Source: Candidatus Kapaibacterium sp. | GTDB lineage: Bacteria > Bacteroidota > Ignavibacteria > Kapaibacteriales > UBA4661 | Length of the DNA stretch: 33,698 nucleotides | Assembly: GCA_025358765.1 (NCBI GenBank) | Contig: JANYIG010000313.1 | Location: 1-33,698 of the forward strand | Direction of reading: 5' to 3' | In this document: positions 24,644-32,448 of the stretch, one piece after another | Position numbering within the stretch: the stretch's first letter is position 1 | How the letters are laid out: each line of letters begins with the position of its first letter | Position numbers and translations under genes: made by a program | The notes under the pieces: model-generated | What the model was told of the DNA's origin: nothing | The model's input: the letters and a program-made list of their open reading frames with translations, nothing else | Database searches by the model: none

Positions 24644-25561
24644 TTACGGATAAATATCTGCTAATGCCGCCTGCAATATAGGGAATCGGAATTGAAATCC
24701 CGCATCAAGTAATTTTTGAGGAACCGCCTGCTGCCCGCCCGTGAGCGATGTTGCCGCCTCGCCTAATGCTACATTCAGCGCAAACTCAGGCACTGAAAGG
24801 AAGCTCCACGAAGGGCGACGCAACGCAGCACCAAGTTCTGCACAAAAGCCATTCATTCGTATAGGTTCAGGAGCCGTTACATTATACGCACCCGAAAAGT
24901 CTTTGTTTTCAATCGGGTACGCAATGCCATGTGCTGCATCTGCGGCATGAATCCACGGAAGCCACTGTTTTCCAGAGCCAAGCGGCATCCCCACAAAGAG
25001 TTTAAAAGGAATCGCCATGCGTTCTAACGCGCCGCCATTACTCTCAAGTACAATGCCAATACGTGGATTTGCCACACGTACACCAAATGCTGCGGCTACT
25101 GACGATTCTTCTTCCCAACGAACGCAAATATCCGCCAGAAACCCTGTCCCTGCTGGAGTTGATTCGTTTACGATTTCGTTTTGCCGGTCGCCATAGTACC
25201 CTACCGCCGAAGCGTTTACTAATACGGAGGGTTTGCGTTCTGCGGATTTCATAGCGTTGACGAGCGCACGGGTAGTTCCAATACGGCTTTCCATTAGATG
25301 GTGCTTCACTGCTGGTGTCCACCGTTTATCGAACAGACCCTCTCCAGCAAGATTGATCACCGCATCAATAGTGGTCATTATCTGAGCAAGAACACTTGCG
25401 GCATTGCTGCTATGCGCTTCCCACTGCACATAGTGAATAGAAGGATTAGAGCTGGTTCTTACCTTGCGCGTAAGCAACGTTAAGGTGTGTCCACGCGTCG
25501 CAAGTAGCCCTGTAAGATAGTTGCCGATAAAGCCAGTTCCGCCAGAAATGAGGATGTTCAT
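24644..25561 (-). CDS. TIGR01777 family NAD(P)-binding epimerase-like protein
   Basis: A 305-residue extended short-chain dehydrogenase of the YfcH/SDR39U1 group. The nucleotide site is ILISGGTGFIGNYL; family marks follow: VINLAGEGLFDKRWTPAVKHHLMESRIGTTRALVNAM, SAVGYYGDRQNEIVNESTPAG, LPWIHAADAAHGI, and the C-terminal DUF1731 part PSWSFLSVPEFALNVALGEAATSLTGGQQAVPQKLLDAGFQF. The reaction catalysed by this group is not established; YfcH relatives act in cell division or chloroplast development contexts. The ATG at 25561 starts exactly at the Rossmann strand. It lies 106 nt after the next upstream gene. Confidence 0.9.
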   Translation of the reverse strand: MNILISGGTGFIGNYLTGLLATRGHTLTLLTRKVRTSSNPSIHYVQWEAHSSNAASVLAQIMTTIDAVINLAGEGLFDKRWTPAVKHHLMESRIGTTRALVNAMKSAERKPSVLVNASAVGYYGDRQNEIVNESTPAGTGFLADICVRWEEESSVAAAFGVRVANPRIGIVLESNGGALERMAIPFKLFVGMPLGSGKQWLPWIHAADAAHGIAYPIENKDFSGAYNVTAPEPIRMNGFCAELGAALRRPSWSFLSVPEFALNVALGEAATSLTGGQQAVPQKLLDAGFQFRFPILQAALADIYP

Positions 25562-25667
25562 TGCGATATTCGGATATTCTAGAAATATGGACAAAACTAT
25601 TTAGCTATAAGCCCTATAAAATCTCAATACTTAAAAAAACGCCCAAACTATGGGAAGATGAAAACCG

Positions 25668-26546
25668 TCAAAAGAAATAATATTCAAACGCTGCCATGAA
25701 CATCCAATGCGGTCGAGCATAGTAGTCATCAAAAATTTGAGTACGTGCTGAAACATCAATCTTTGCTCGTGAGCTGAAAATAACTTGCACCGCAGGTACA
25801 ATGTCAAGACGGTTATAGAGGTGGGTACTGCCGGCAAATGCTCCATGATGTAGGCTCAATCCGCCTTCAAATATCGGAAAATAGACATATCCTAACACCT
25901 CACAATAGAGATTTACATTAACATCGTCATAACTTGTGTAGCGCAGCGGCAACACAAGATGACCAAGCGATAATGAATAATTGACGATACTCCCGTCCAA
26001 CGTTTGCGCTTCACCAAGTTGGATGGGTTTGAAATAACTCATCATTGCCGAAAGCGCCGTTCGGTTCGCAAGAAACGTTCCGATAACACCTCCGCTCACG
26101 CCGTTTTTCACACCACCGATATACGAATCCAATGACACACTGTTGGGTGCGTAATCATACTCAGCAAATGCTGCAAACCGTAAGTGCTTATGATGCTCAT
26201 CGTCTGTATAAAAGCGGTATTTGCCATAAATGGTCGCGCTGCGAAAAAGTGGGTTCCGTTGACTGAAATCACCCGGAAAGTCGTCGGAAAGCCACGTACT
26301 CATATTCACTGTTGCCGACGCTTGCAAGGCATCTGTCAACGTGTACATCCCTTTGATACCTGTAATTGCCTCACCGTGATAGGGGTCAATCATCGTCATC
26401 AAGCGCAAACGTAACACATCTTTGGGGCTATTACTGGCAGCTTCAGAGTTTGGATAAAGTTCTTGCGACCAGCCTGGGACGGCAGCTATAACGAATAAAG
26501 CCATGGGAATCCACCAAATAAATCCAATAATGCGGAGCGTGGTCAT
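25668..26546 (-). CDS. Putative outer-membrane beta-barrel protein
   Basis: A 292-residue protein of no recognised family. An N-terminal signal peptide (IIGFIWWIPMALFVIAAVPGWSQ) ends near residue 28. The rest has alternating aromatic and polar strands (SATIYGKYRFYT, LRFAAFAEYDYAP, VNLYCEVLGYVYFPIF) and ends in aromatic EYYFF, the C-terminal Phe signature that the BAM complex uses for barrel insertion. ATG at 26546 is preferred since the longer frame runs into pgk. It lies 28 nt after the pgk stop on the same strand, so it is probably translated from the pgk transcript, an unusual partner for a glycolytic gene. Confidence 0.65.
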   Translation of the reverse strand: MTTLRIIGFIWWIPMALFVIAAVPGWSQELYPNSEAASNSPKDVLRLRLMTMIDPYHGEAITGIKGMYTLTDALQASATVNMSTWLSDDFPGDFSQRNPLFRSATIYGKYRFYTDDEHHKHLRFAAFAEYDYAPNSVSLDSYIGGVKNGVSGGVIGTFLANRTALSAMMSYFKPIQLGEAQTLDGSIVNYSLSLGHLVLPLRYTSYDDVNVNLYCEVLGYVYFPIFEGGLSLHHGAFAGSTHLYNRLDIVPAVQVIFSSRAKIDVSARTQIFDDYYARPHWMFMAAFEYYFF

Positions 26547-26574
26547 ACGTATATCCCAAACTGGAAAATTGTCA

Positions 26575-27765
26575 TTATATATCCAATGCCGCAACACCCG
26601 GAAGTGTCTTGCCTTCAAGAAATTCAAGCGATGCGCCGCCACCTGTAGAAACGTGACGTACAGACTTTTCTAAGCCAAATTGGGCAATCGCCGCCGCCGA
26701 ATCGCCGCCGCCCACAATCGTCACCGCACCATGCTTCGTAGCTTCGGCAAGCGCATCAGCAACGGCTTTCGTGCCATGAGCAAAATTGCTCATCTCGAAT
26801 ACGCCCATCGGACCATTCCACACAACGGTTTTCGACTTCACGATTTCGCTCACAAACATAGCAACGGATTCGGTGCCAATATCAAGCCCACGCCAGCCTT
26901 TTTCAATGGCATCAATGCTGACAGTCTTGCGAGTCGCTTCATTGCTAAATTTATCAGCTACAACGGCATCGGTAGGCAGCAATAGCCGCACGTTTGACTT
27001 CTTCGCAGCATCCAAAATTTGCCCTGCAAGCTCGATTTTATCCTCTTCCACGAGCGAATCACCGATTTCTTTGCCCATCGCTTTGTAGAACGTAAAAATC
27101 ATACCGCCACCGACCAAAATCGTATCGCATTTGCCGAGCAGGTTTTGAATCACATCTATTTTACCGGAAATTTTTGAACCTCCCAAAATCGCCGTAAATG
27201 GTCGCTGCGGGTTTGCAACAGCTTCGCCGAGATATTTTAATTCTTTGAGCATCAGGTAACCCGCAGCGCGGCTGTTGATGTACGCCGTCACTCCGTGTGT
27301 ACTGGCGTGCGCTCTGTGGGCGGTTCCAAAGGCATCATTGATATATACATCTCCTAAAGCAGCAAGTTTACGCGAAAACTCAGTATCATTGCCCTCTTCT
27401 TCGTTATAAAACCGAAGGTTTTCCAACAAGACGACATCGCCTACTTGCATCTGTCTGACGATGTTTTCTACGTCCACGCCGATGCAATCCGGCGCAACGG
27501 TAACGGGTTTTCCGAGTAACGTAGCAAGGCGTTCTCCAGCTGGCTTGAGAGAATATTTTGGGTTGATTGTACCCTTCGGACGACCAAGATGCGACATCAA
27601 AATCACCTTGCCGCCCGATCCAATAATCTTCTGAATCGTTGGCAAAGACTCACGAATGCGGATATCGTCGGTGATAGCTCCCGCATCGTCTTGCGGAACG
27701 TTAAAATCCACGCGTACCAAAACGCGCTTGCCGGAAAGCTGGAGGTCGTCAATCGAGTGAATCAT
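26575..27765 (-). CDS. pgk: Phosphoglycerate kinase
   Basis: Transfers phosphate between 1,3-bisphosphoglycerate and ADP in glycolysis, and the reverse in gluconeogenesis. The 396-residue protein has the signature GKRVLVRVDFNVPQDD, MSHLGRPKG, VVLLENLRFYNEEEGND, INDAFGTAHRAHASTHG, the hinge ILGGSKISGKIDVI, KTVVWNGPMGVFE, and the nucleotide loop TIVGGGDSAAAIAQFG, followed by HVSTGGGASLEFLEG. All active-site residues that can be checked are present and length is normal. A single-domain bacterial PGK without TIM fusion. The gene opens a two-gene unit with the barrel protein gene. Confidence 0.97.
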   Translation of the reverse strand: MIHSIDDLQLSGKRVLVRVDFNVPQDDAGAITDDIRIRESLPTIQKIIGSGGKVILMSHLGRPKGTINPKYSLKPAGERLATLLGKPVTVAPDCIGVDVENIVRQMQVGDVVLLENLRFYNEEEGNDTEFSRKLAALGDVYINDAFGTAHRAHASTHGVTAYINSRAAGYLMLKELKYLGEAVANPQRPFTAILGGSKISGKIDVIQNLLGKCDTILVGGGMIFTFYKAMGKEIGDSLVEEDKIELAGQILDAAKKSNVRLLLPTDAVVADKFSNEATRKTVSIDAIEKGWRGLDIGTESVAMFVSEIVKSKTVVWNGPMGVFEMSNFAHGTKAVADALAEATKHGAVTIVGGGDSAAAIAQFGLEKSVRHVSTGGGASLEFLEGKTLPGVAALDI

Positions 27766-27876
27766 GGGATTGAGGCTGTTTGTGAGGGGTAAAAATTATT
27801 GTTCGTTGCGTTCAGATGTGTTCAATTGAGTTTAATTGTATTCCAGAGCGTGAATATAGCGAAATTTTACCTTATT

Positions 27877-28593
27877 TCATTTCCGTGACGATTGTGCTTC
27901 TTGTGCTGACCACGACACAAGCAATTGCAACGTATAGAAGTACCGAAGCGAGCTATCGTGCCGCGCTTCGCCTTGCAACCGTTCAAGCGAGGCGGTATCA
28001 CGAATATCATACCATTCCGGCAAAACCTCTACAGTGCTGTATTGGCGCTGCATAGCGATAAGTACTCGCTCGAATACGCTATCATTATCATAATCCGCGC
28101 CGAAAAACAAGGATTCTTCGGCTTTTTGCAAGCCCATCAGATAAAAATCACCATCCTGTGTTTTGCCTATCACCGCTTGGGTCTGGTGTTCGAGTGCTTG
28201 CTCTGCTTGCGTAAACACTGCATCGGGAATGGTTGGACTATCTGTACGGACAATCAATGCTGGCATACAGCCTCGTTGTTGGGCGGTCTGGAAAGCATGA
28301 AACATTGCATCGCCAAGGTTTTGCCCCGTTTGTGGGAAAACGTGGATGTTTGGATAATCCAAACGCTTTGCGGGAAGCCAGACACGAAAGCGTTCTACAG
28401 CGTCGTTTGGTGTAACAAAAAGCAGCACATCGGCATTTGTGGCAGAGGTACGACTTTGAATGATTTCGAGTGTGTCGCGGAGCATTGCCTCATACAATTC
28501 AAGCGTTTGTTCATCGCCGAGCGTTGTAGTAAAGTGATTTTTGACGCAACCGCGTTCAGGGAATCGGGCAAAAACGATATAATGGCAAATCAT
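27877..28593 (-). CDS. DUF2064 / TIGR04282 family glycosyltransferase-like protein
   Basis: A 238-residue protein resembling the GT-A-like DUF2064 family. Family landmarks: an N-terminal VFARFPERGCVKNHFTTTLG where family members usually read GxVKTRL, LFVTPNDAVERFRVWL, a TGQNLGDAMFHAF segment, IVRTDSPTIPDAVF (usually GSDSPDLP), and VIGKTQDGDFYLMGLQK (usually GPAEDGGYYLIGL). The KTR-type residues that bind the nucleotide are altered (KNH), as is the Gly-Gly in the second motif, so activity is uncertain. The substrate of the family is not known; some members sit with sugar-transfer genes. It is alone, 111 nt upstream of pgk and divergent from yicC. Confidence 0.75.
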   Translation of the reverse strand: MICHYIVFARFPERGCVKNHFTTTLGDEQTLELYEAMLRDTLEIIQSRTSATNADVLLFVTPNDAVERFRVWLPAKRLDYPNIHVFPQTGQNLGDAMFHAFQTAQQRGCMPALIVRTDSPTIPDAVFTQAEQALEHQTQAVIGKTQDGDFYLMGLQKAEESLFFGADYDNDSVFERVLIAMQRQYSTVEVLPEWYDIRDTASLERLQGEARHDSSLRYFYTLQLLVSWSAQEAQSSRK

Positions 28594-28765
28594 AGTTCAA
28601 GTTTCAAGTGATGGGTTCCAAGTTTCACGTTCGTTAGAACCCAGAAGATTTGTATTTTCGTGCTTTAGTTTAGTCGTCATTGGTCGTTGGTTGGTGGTCA
28701 TTCGTGTAATTTCCACGCCAATCGTCCATTGTCTATTGTCCATTCTTCATTTAAGCATTGAACAA
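28594..28765. repeat. Divergent intergenic region with degenerate short repeats
   Basis: This 172-nt spacer between two divergent genes holds two blocks of imperfect about 7-nt repeats. Block one (28594-28632) repeats GTTTCAAG/TTCCAAG-like words. Block two (28671-28750) repeats GTCATTGG/GTCGTTGG, then CCATTGTC/CTATTGTC words on the opposite sense. Such heptamer-like intergenic repeats occur in several bacterial groups including cyanobacteria and FCB relatives. Promoters for both genes should lie here but none is clear. Confidence 0.55.
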
Positions 28766-29647
28766 ATGATTACAAGCATGACAGGCTTCGGCAAGGGCGA
28801 AGCAAGCAGTAATGGCATCGCAGTAAGCGTAGAAGCGCGAACGCTTAATAGCCGATTTTTAGAAATTTTCTCGAATCTACCGAAAAAGCTATACCAACGC
28901 GATTTTGAACTCCGTGAAATCGTTCGCAAGAAGGTTTCACGCGGTAAGATTAACATTTCGATTGCCATCGAATACGGCGCTGAAAGTGAAACCACGCTCG
29001 CAAAGGCGAATCTTCCTCTTGCGGCAGCATATTACCAAGAATTACAAGAAATCAAAAAACACCTCAAACTTAAAGATATCGTCAAACTTGAAGATGTAAT
29101 GCGTTTTTCGGACATCTTTAAAAATACCGAAACTTCTGAAAGCGACGAAAAAGAATGGAAACTCATTTCTGACGCGCTGACTAAAGCACTCGACCGCATG
29201 AACCAAATGCGTGACCAAGAAGGTAACGAGCTTGCCCGCGACCTCAATAATCGCATGAAGAATATCGAGAAAAATGTGGAAAAAATCGAAGGTATGGCAA
29301 TCGAACGCATTCCGCAGGAGCGCCAACGCTTGCGCGAACGCATTGCGAAACTTTTTGAGAGCGACGAGATTGATGAACAACGCCTTGAACTCGAAATCGT
29401 TCTTTTGGCAGATAAGCTGGATATTTCCGAAGAATGTGTACGTCTTCGCAGTCACATCAAATTTTTTCTTGAGGCGCTCAAAGGCAAAGAACAAGCGGGC
29501 AGAACGATTAACTTCCTGCTTCAAGAAATGCACCGTGAAGTAAACACCATCGGCTCGAAGGCAAACGATGCAACGATTGCACAAGTGGTGGTCGGCATAA
29601 AGGAAGATTTGGAGCGCATCCGCGAACAAGTACAGAATGTGGAGTAA
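28766..29647 (+). CDS. yicC: YicC family endoribonuclease
   Basis: A 293-residue protein of the YicC family. E. coli YicC is an endoribonuclease reported to act with RNA decay of small RNAs. The start MTSMTGFGKGEA is a family signature; here it reads MITSMTGFGKGEASSNG at 28766. Conserved stretches follow: ARTLNSRFLEIFSNLPKKLYQRDFELREIVRKKVSRGKI, RDQEGNELARDLNNRMKNIE, and the C-terminal DUF1732 region IEEDERLELEIVLLADKLDISEECVRLRSHI-like, ending TIGSKANDATIAQVVVGIKEDLERIREQVQNVE. In many genomes gmk follows; here it does not. An upstream 25-codon in-frame extension covers the repeat block and is rejected. Confidence 0.92.
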   Translation: MITSMTGFGKGEASSNGIAVSVEARTLNSRFLEIFSNLPKKLYQRDFELREIVRKKVSRGKINISIAIEYGAESETTLAKANLPLAAAYYQELQEIKKHLKLKDIVKLEDVMRFSDIFKNTETSESDEKEWKLISDALTKALDRMNQMRDQEGNELARDLNNRMKNIEKNVEKIEGMAIERIPQERQRLRERIAKLFESDEIDEQRLELEIVLLADKLDISEECVRLRSHIKFFLEALKGKEQAGRTINFLLQEMHREVNTIGSKANDATIAQVVVGIKEDLERIREQVQNVE

Positions 29648-29665
29648 ACCTTGCATAATGAAAAT

Positions 29666-29709
29666 GGATGAGGATATTGTAGCCAAAAAAACTGCGATCA
29701 TCCTCATCC
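29666..29709. repeat. Inverted repeat between convergent yicC and DUF3108 genes
   Basis: GGATGAGGAT (29666-29675) and ATCCTCATCC (29700-29709) are perfect 10-bp complements with a 24-nt loop containing AAAAAAA. Placed between two converging stop codons, it may be a two-way terminator or an mRNA end protector; there is no T-tract directly after either arm. Confidence 0.6.
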
Positions 29710-29733
29710 TGCCTTACAAAAACTCCATCACAG

Positions 29734-30519
29734 CTATTTGGCTTGCTCTACTTTTGCTGTAATCTGTCCGCGCAAACCTTTGTATCCTGTCAATACCGCA
29801 TCAACACTACCAATTACGATTTTTGTACTAACTTTAACGGGAATTTTTCGGTCGTCGTCTGTGAGCCAAATCACAATTCGCCCCTCGCTTTTGAATAATC
29901 CACCCTCGACCACAAGTGGCTCTATTCCTACACAGTTAAACGTTCCCACATCAGTTTGTACCGTCTGACGACCAAGTATCCGCACTTTTAGGTCATAAAC
30001 ATCTTTGTCTGCGAAGTTTTTCAGGTTCACCACGTCGCCACGCTTAGTGTTTTTTAGATTCAACGTCCGTACATAGAAGAATGCTGACACAACATCGTGT
30101 GTAAACGGCTCAATGGCAAATTCACCATCGCTTGTTTTGGCACTGTGTTTGCGCTGGTCGAGTTCTGCCCAAAAGTCACGGCGGTAGTTACCTTCGCGGT
30201 TATGCTGCTCGAAGAACCACGGAAAGACACCATCCACATCCACAAGTGTTCTGTACGTGTTCCGCAGCTTATAGACCCAATCAAGGCTTTTAAGAGATTG
30301 TACCTCGAATGTGATGTCGTAGCATGGAATACCATTACGCTCTACCAGCTTTGGGGCAATCTTGAACGCGCCTGTTCCTGCCGTAATAAACTTATAGCCA
30401 ACATTGTAATACAGCTCCTCGCCCAACCCAAAAGCCTCGTTGGGCAAAGAGCGTAGTGGCTGTGCCGTGGCGGAACATACATATGCGAGCATAAAAAGTA
30501 GAAGCAGAAGTGATTTCAT
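29734..30519 (-). CDS. DUF3108 family periplasmic protein
   Basis: A 261-residue protein with a short signal peptide (LLLLLFMLAYVCSATAQ, cut near residue 19). The remainder matches DUF3108: GEELYYNVGYKFITAGTGAFKI, ITFEVQSLKSLDWVYKLRNTYRTLVDVDGVFPWFFEQHNREGNY, then HDVVSAFFYVRTLNL and a C-terminal KIPVKVSTKIVIGSVDAVLTGY. The family is found in Gram-negative envelopes without a proven function. The gene is the last minus-strand gene before the coding strand switches to plus at the gene-free region 30520-31065. Confidence 0.85.
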   Translation of the reverse strand: MKSLLLLLFMLAYVCSATAQPLRSLPNEAFGLGEELYYNVGYKFITAGTGAFKIAPKLVERNGIPCYDITFEVQSLKSLDWVYKLRNTYRTLVDVDGVFPWFFEQHNREGNYRRDFWAELDQRKHSAKTSDGEFAIEPFTHDVVSAFFYVRTLNLKNTKRGDVVNLKNFADKDVYDLKVRILGRQTVQTDVGTFNCVGIEPLVVEGGLFKSEGRIVIWLTDDDRKIPVKVSTKIVIGSVDAVLTGYKGLRGQITAKVEQAK

Positions 30520-31065
30520 TTTTACAGTTGCGTTGGATGAACGAGTATCAAAAAAGATATGTGGTGACGGTGGTGTTCAAAAATACAAATGTTCGTTATA
30601 ACGTTTGATGGGTTTTTTATGTCTTCGGGTTTATACGTTCTGTTCTTTCTTATTCTGTTTAATTTTTTATTTATAACTCACAGAAAGAATGTGGGCAAAT
30701 GTGGATAATTATATTTAAAACCTACTGTACATAATGATTTTATGCACTTGTTCTGGTATTTTTTGCATCAAATCTTTGTGAATAATTATCGAACAACGTT
30801 GCCGCTTTGCACTGCATTGTGCATAACCTGTGCGTTAGAGAGTTGTTCACAAGAGTTGTCACCTGCTTCTCCCGTGTGTTTTAACAGATAAAATGTGGTA
30901 ATGTGTATTTAAATGGGGAAAAAGAATGCTACAAACAAAGTCAGAAAAATGTCAGAAAAAATTGTGGGGAGCAATTTGTTTTTGAAGGGTTTGTGCCGGA
31001 CTGTTTTGTATTTTACGATTCTACGAAAAACAACACCTTTTTTGAACATTTAAGGAACCGCCTCC
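30520..31065. other. Gene-free AT-rich region with DnaA boxes; replication origin candidate
   Basis: A 546-nt stretch with no convincing gene; a 62-codon frame at 30903-31091 overlaps the next gene start and looks random. Three exact DnaA boxes (TTATNCACA read on the minus strand) occur at 30700-30708 (TTATCCACA, perfect), 30777-30785 and 30818-30826. Near matches are TTATGCACT at 30740-30748 and TTGTTCACA at 30843-30851. An AT-rich block (30590-30730) adjoins the boxes, as expected for an unwinding element. Genes to the left mostly run leftward and genes to the right run rightward, as flanking an origin. dnaA itself is not seen. Confidence 0.55.
30940..30960. repeat. Short direct repeat GTCAGAAAAA x2
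   Basis: Two copies of GTCAGAAAAA (30940-30949 and 30951-30960), separated by one T, lie about 110 nt upstream of the M20 dipeptidase start. The 11-nt period is about one helical turn, which could suit a protein-binding site; no known regulator is matched. Confidence 0.5.
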
Positions 31066-32448
31066 ATGAGCGCAGTTTTGGAATATATTGAGCGTAATCA
31101 CGCGCAGTACCTCGAAGAACTCAAAGAATTTTTGAAAATTCCCAGTATTAGCACTGCTCCTGAGCATAAAAGTGATGTGGTGCGGTGTGCTGAATGGGTC
31201 TCCCAATCTATGAAATCTATTGGTTTGGAAAATATCCAGATTTTTCCAACGGCAGGACACCCTGTTGTTTATGGCGAGTTTCTTCATGCAGGCGTTGATA
31301 ATCCCAATGTACCGACTGTGCTATTTTATGGTCATTACGATGTACAACCCGTTGACCCGCTCCATCTTTGGACGAATCCGCCATTTGAGCCCGTGGTGCG
31401 CGATGGAAAAATTTTCGCCCGTGGTGCTGTGGACGACAAAGGACAAGTGTTTATGCAGTTTAAAAGCCTTGAAGCGCACTTAAAAACAAATGGCAAGCTA
31501 CCCGTAAACGTGAAGGTGTTGATTGAAGGCGAGGAAGAAATTGGCAGCGTGAATCTTGAATCATTTTTGAACACTCATAAAGAATTGCTTGCTTGCGATA
31601 CTGTGCTGATATCCGATACTTCGATGTTTGGCGAGGATTTGCCGTCGTTGTGTTATGCGTTACGAGGGCTAACATACATGGAAGTGACGGTCACAGGACC
31701 AAACCGCGACCTTCACTCTGGTGTATTTGGTGGTGCGGTGGAGAATCCGGCAAATGCACTTTGTACTATTATTGCCAAACTCAAGGATGAGTACGGGCGC
31801 ATAACGGTTCCGGGGTTTTACGACGACGTGAAGAACCTCACACCACAGGAACGCGATGAATATGCACGATTGCCGTTTGATGAAACAGCATACCGCAAAG
31901 AACTCAATATTGTAGCAACCGATGGTGAATTTGGCTATTCGACATTAGAACGAGCATCAGCACGTCCAACCTTAGATGTGAACGGCATTTGGAGTGGATT
32001 CACAGGCGAGGGCGCAAAAACGGTGCTTCCGTCGGAAGCCTCTGCGAAAGTGTCTATGCGGCTTGTGCCGAATCAAGATACAAATGACATTGCAAAGAAG
32101 TTCGAGGCATATATACGCCATATTGCGCCGCCAACGGTCACCGTCGAAGTCACGAATTTGCATGGTGGCAACCCAGCCATAACACCTATTGACAGCAAAG
32201 GCGTGAAAGCTGCTATGCATGCGCTTGAGCAAGCATATGGTAAAACGCCGTTTCTGACGCGCGAAGGTGGTTCGATTCCAATAGTGCTGCTTTTTGAGAA
32301 AATCTTGAATGCTTCGGTCGTCCTGATGGGCTTTGGTCTTAACACGGAAAATGCTCATTCACCGGATGAGCATTTTCATCTGAATAATTTCTACAAAGGT
32401 ATTGTGGCTTCTGCGTTGTTTTATGATGAAATTGCCTCCACAAAATAA
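31066..32448 (+). CDS. M20 family dipeptidase
   Basis: A 460-residue cytoplasmic zinc peptidase of the M20/ArgE/CPG2 group, closest in layout to M20 dipeptidases (carnosinase/PepV-like). Zinc ligands and catalytic residues are seen in FYGHYDVQPVDPLHLW, ARGAVDDKGQ, IEGEEEIGS, LISDTSMF and, near the C-terminus, NAHSPDEHF. The internal lid domain (about 200-370) has DLHSGVFGGAVENPANAL. All metal ligands are present, so it should be active on small peptides. AAGGA lies 14 nt before the ATG. It is the first plus-strand gene right of the origin-like region and overlaps the following reductase gene by about 26 nt. Confidence 0.93.
   Translation: MSAVLEYIERNHAQYLEELKEFLKIPSISTAPEHKSDVVRCAEWVSQSMKSIGLENIQIFPTAGHPVVYGEFLHAGVDNPNVPTVLFYGHYDVQPVDPLHLWTNPPFEPVVRDGKIFARGAVDDKGQVFMQFKSLEAHLKTNGKLPVNVKVLIEGEEEIGSVNLESFLNTHKELLACDTVLISDTSMFGEDLPSLCYALRGLTYMEVTVTGPNRDLHSGVFGGAVENPANALCTIIAKLKDEYGRITVPGFYDDVKNLTPQERDEYARLPFDETAYRKELNIVATDGEFGYSTLERASARPTLDVNGIWSGFTGEGAKTVLPSEASAKVSMRLVPNQDTNDIAKKFEAYIRHIAPPTVTVEVTNLHGGNPAITPIDSKGVKAAMHALEQAYGKTPFLTREGGSIPIVLLFEKILNASVVLMGFGLNTENAHSPDEHFHLNNFYKGIVASALFYDEIASTK
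32348..32376. repeat. Perfect 11-bp hairpin inside the M20 gene
   Basis: AAAATGCTCAT (32348-32358) and ATGAGCATTTT (32366-32376) pair fully around a 7-nt loop. It falls on codons for the conserved metal-site motif ENAHSPDEHFH, so part of the symmetry may be forced by the protein. A hairpin at the gene end could affect mRNA stability. Confidence 0.6.

Noticed and set aside
30903-31091. 62-codon frame in the origin-like spacer, considered as a small gene
   Set aside because: Random-looking Lys/Asn-rich translation that overlaps the M20 start in another frame; no ribosome site.
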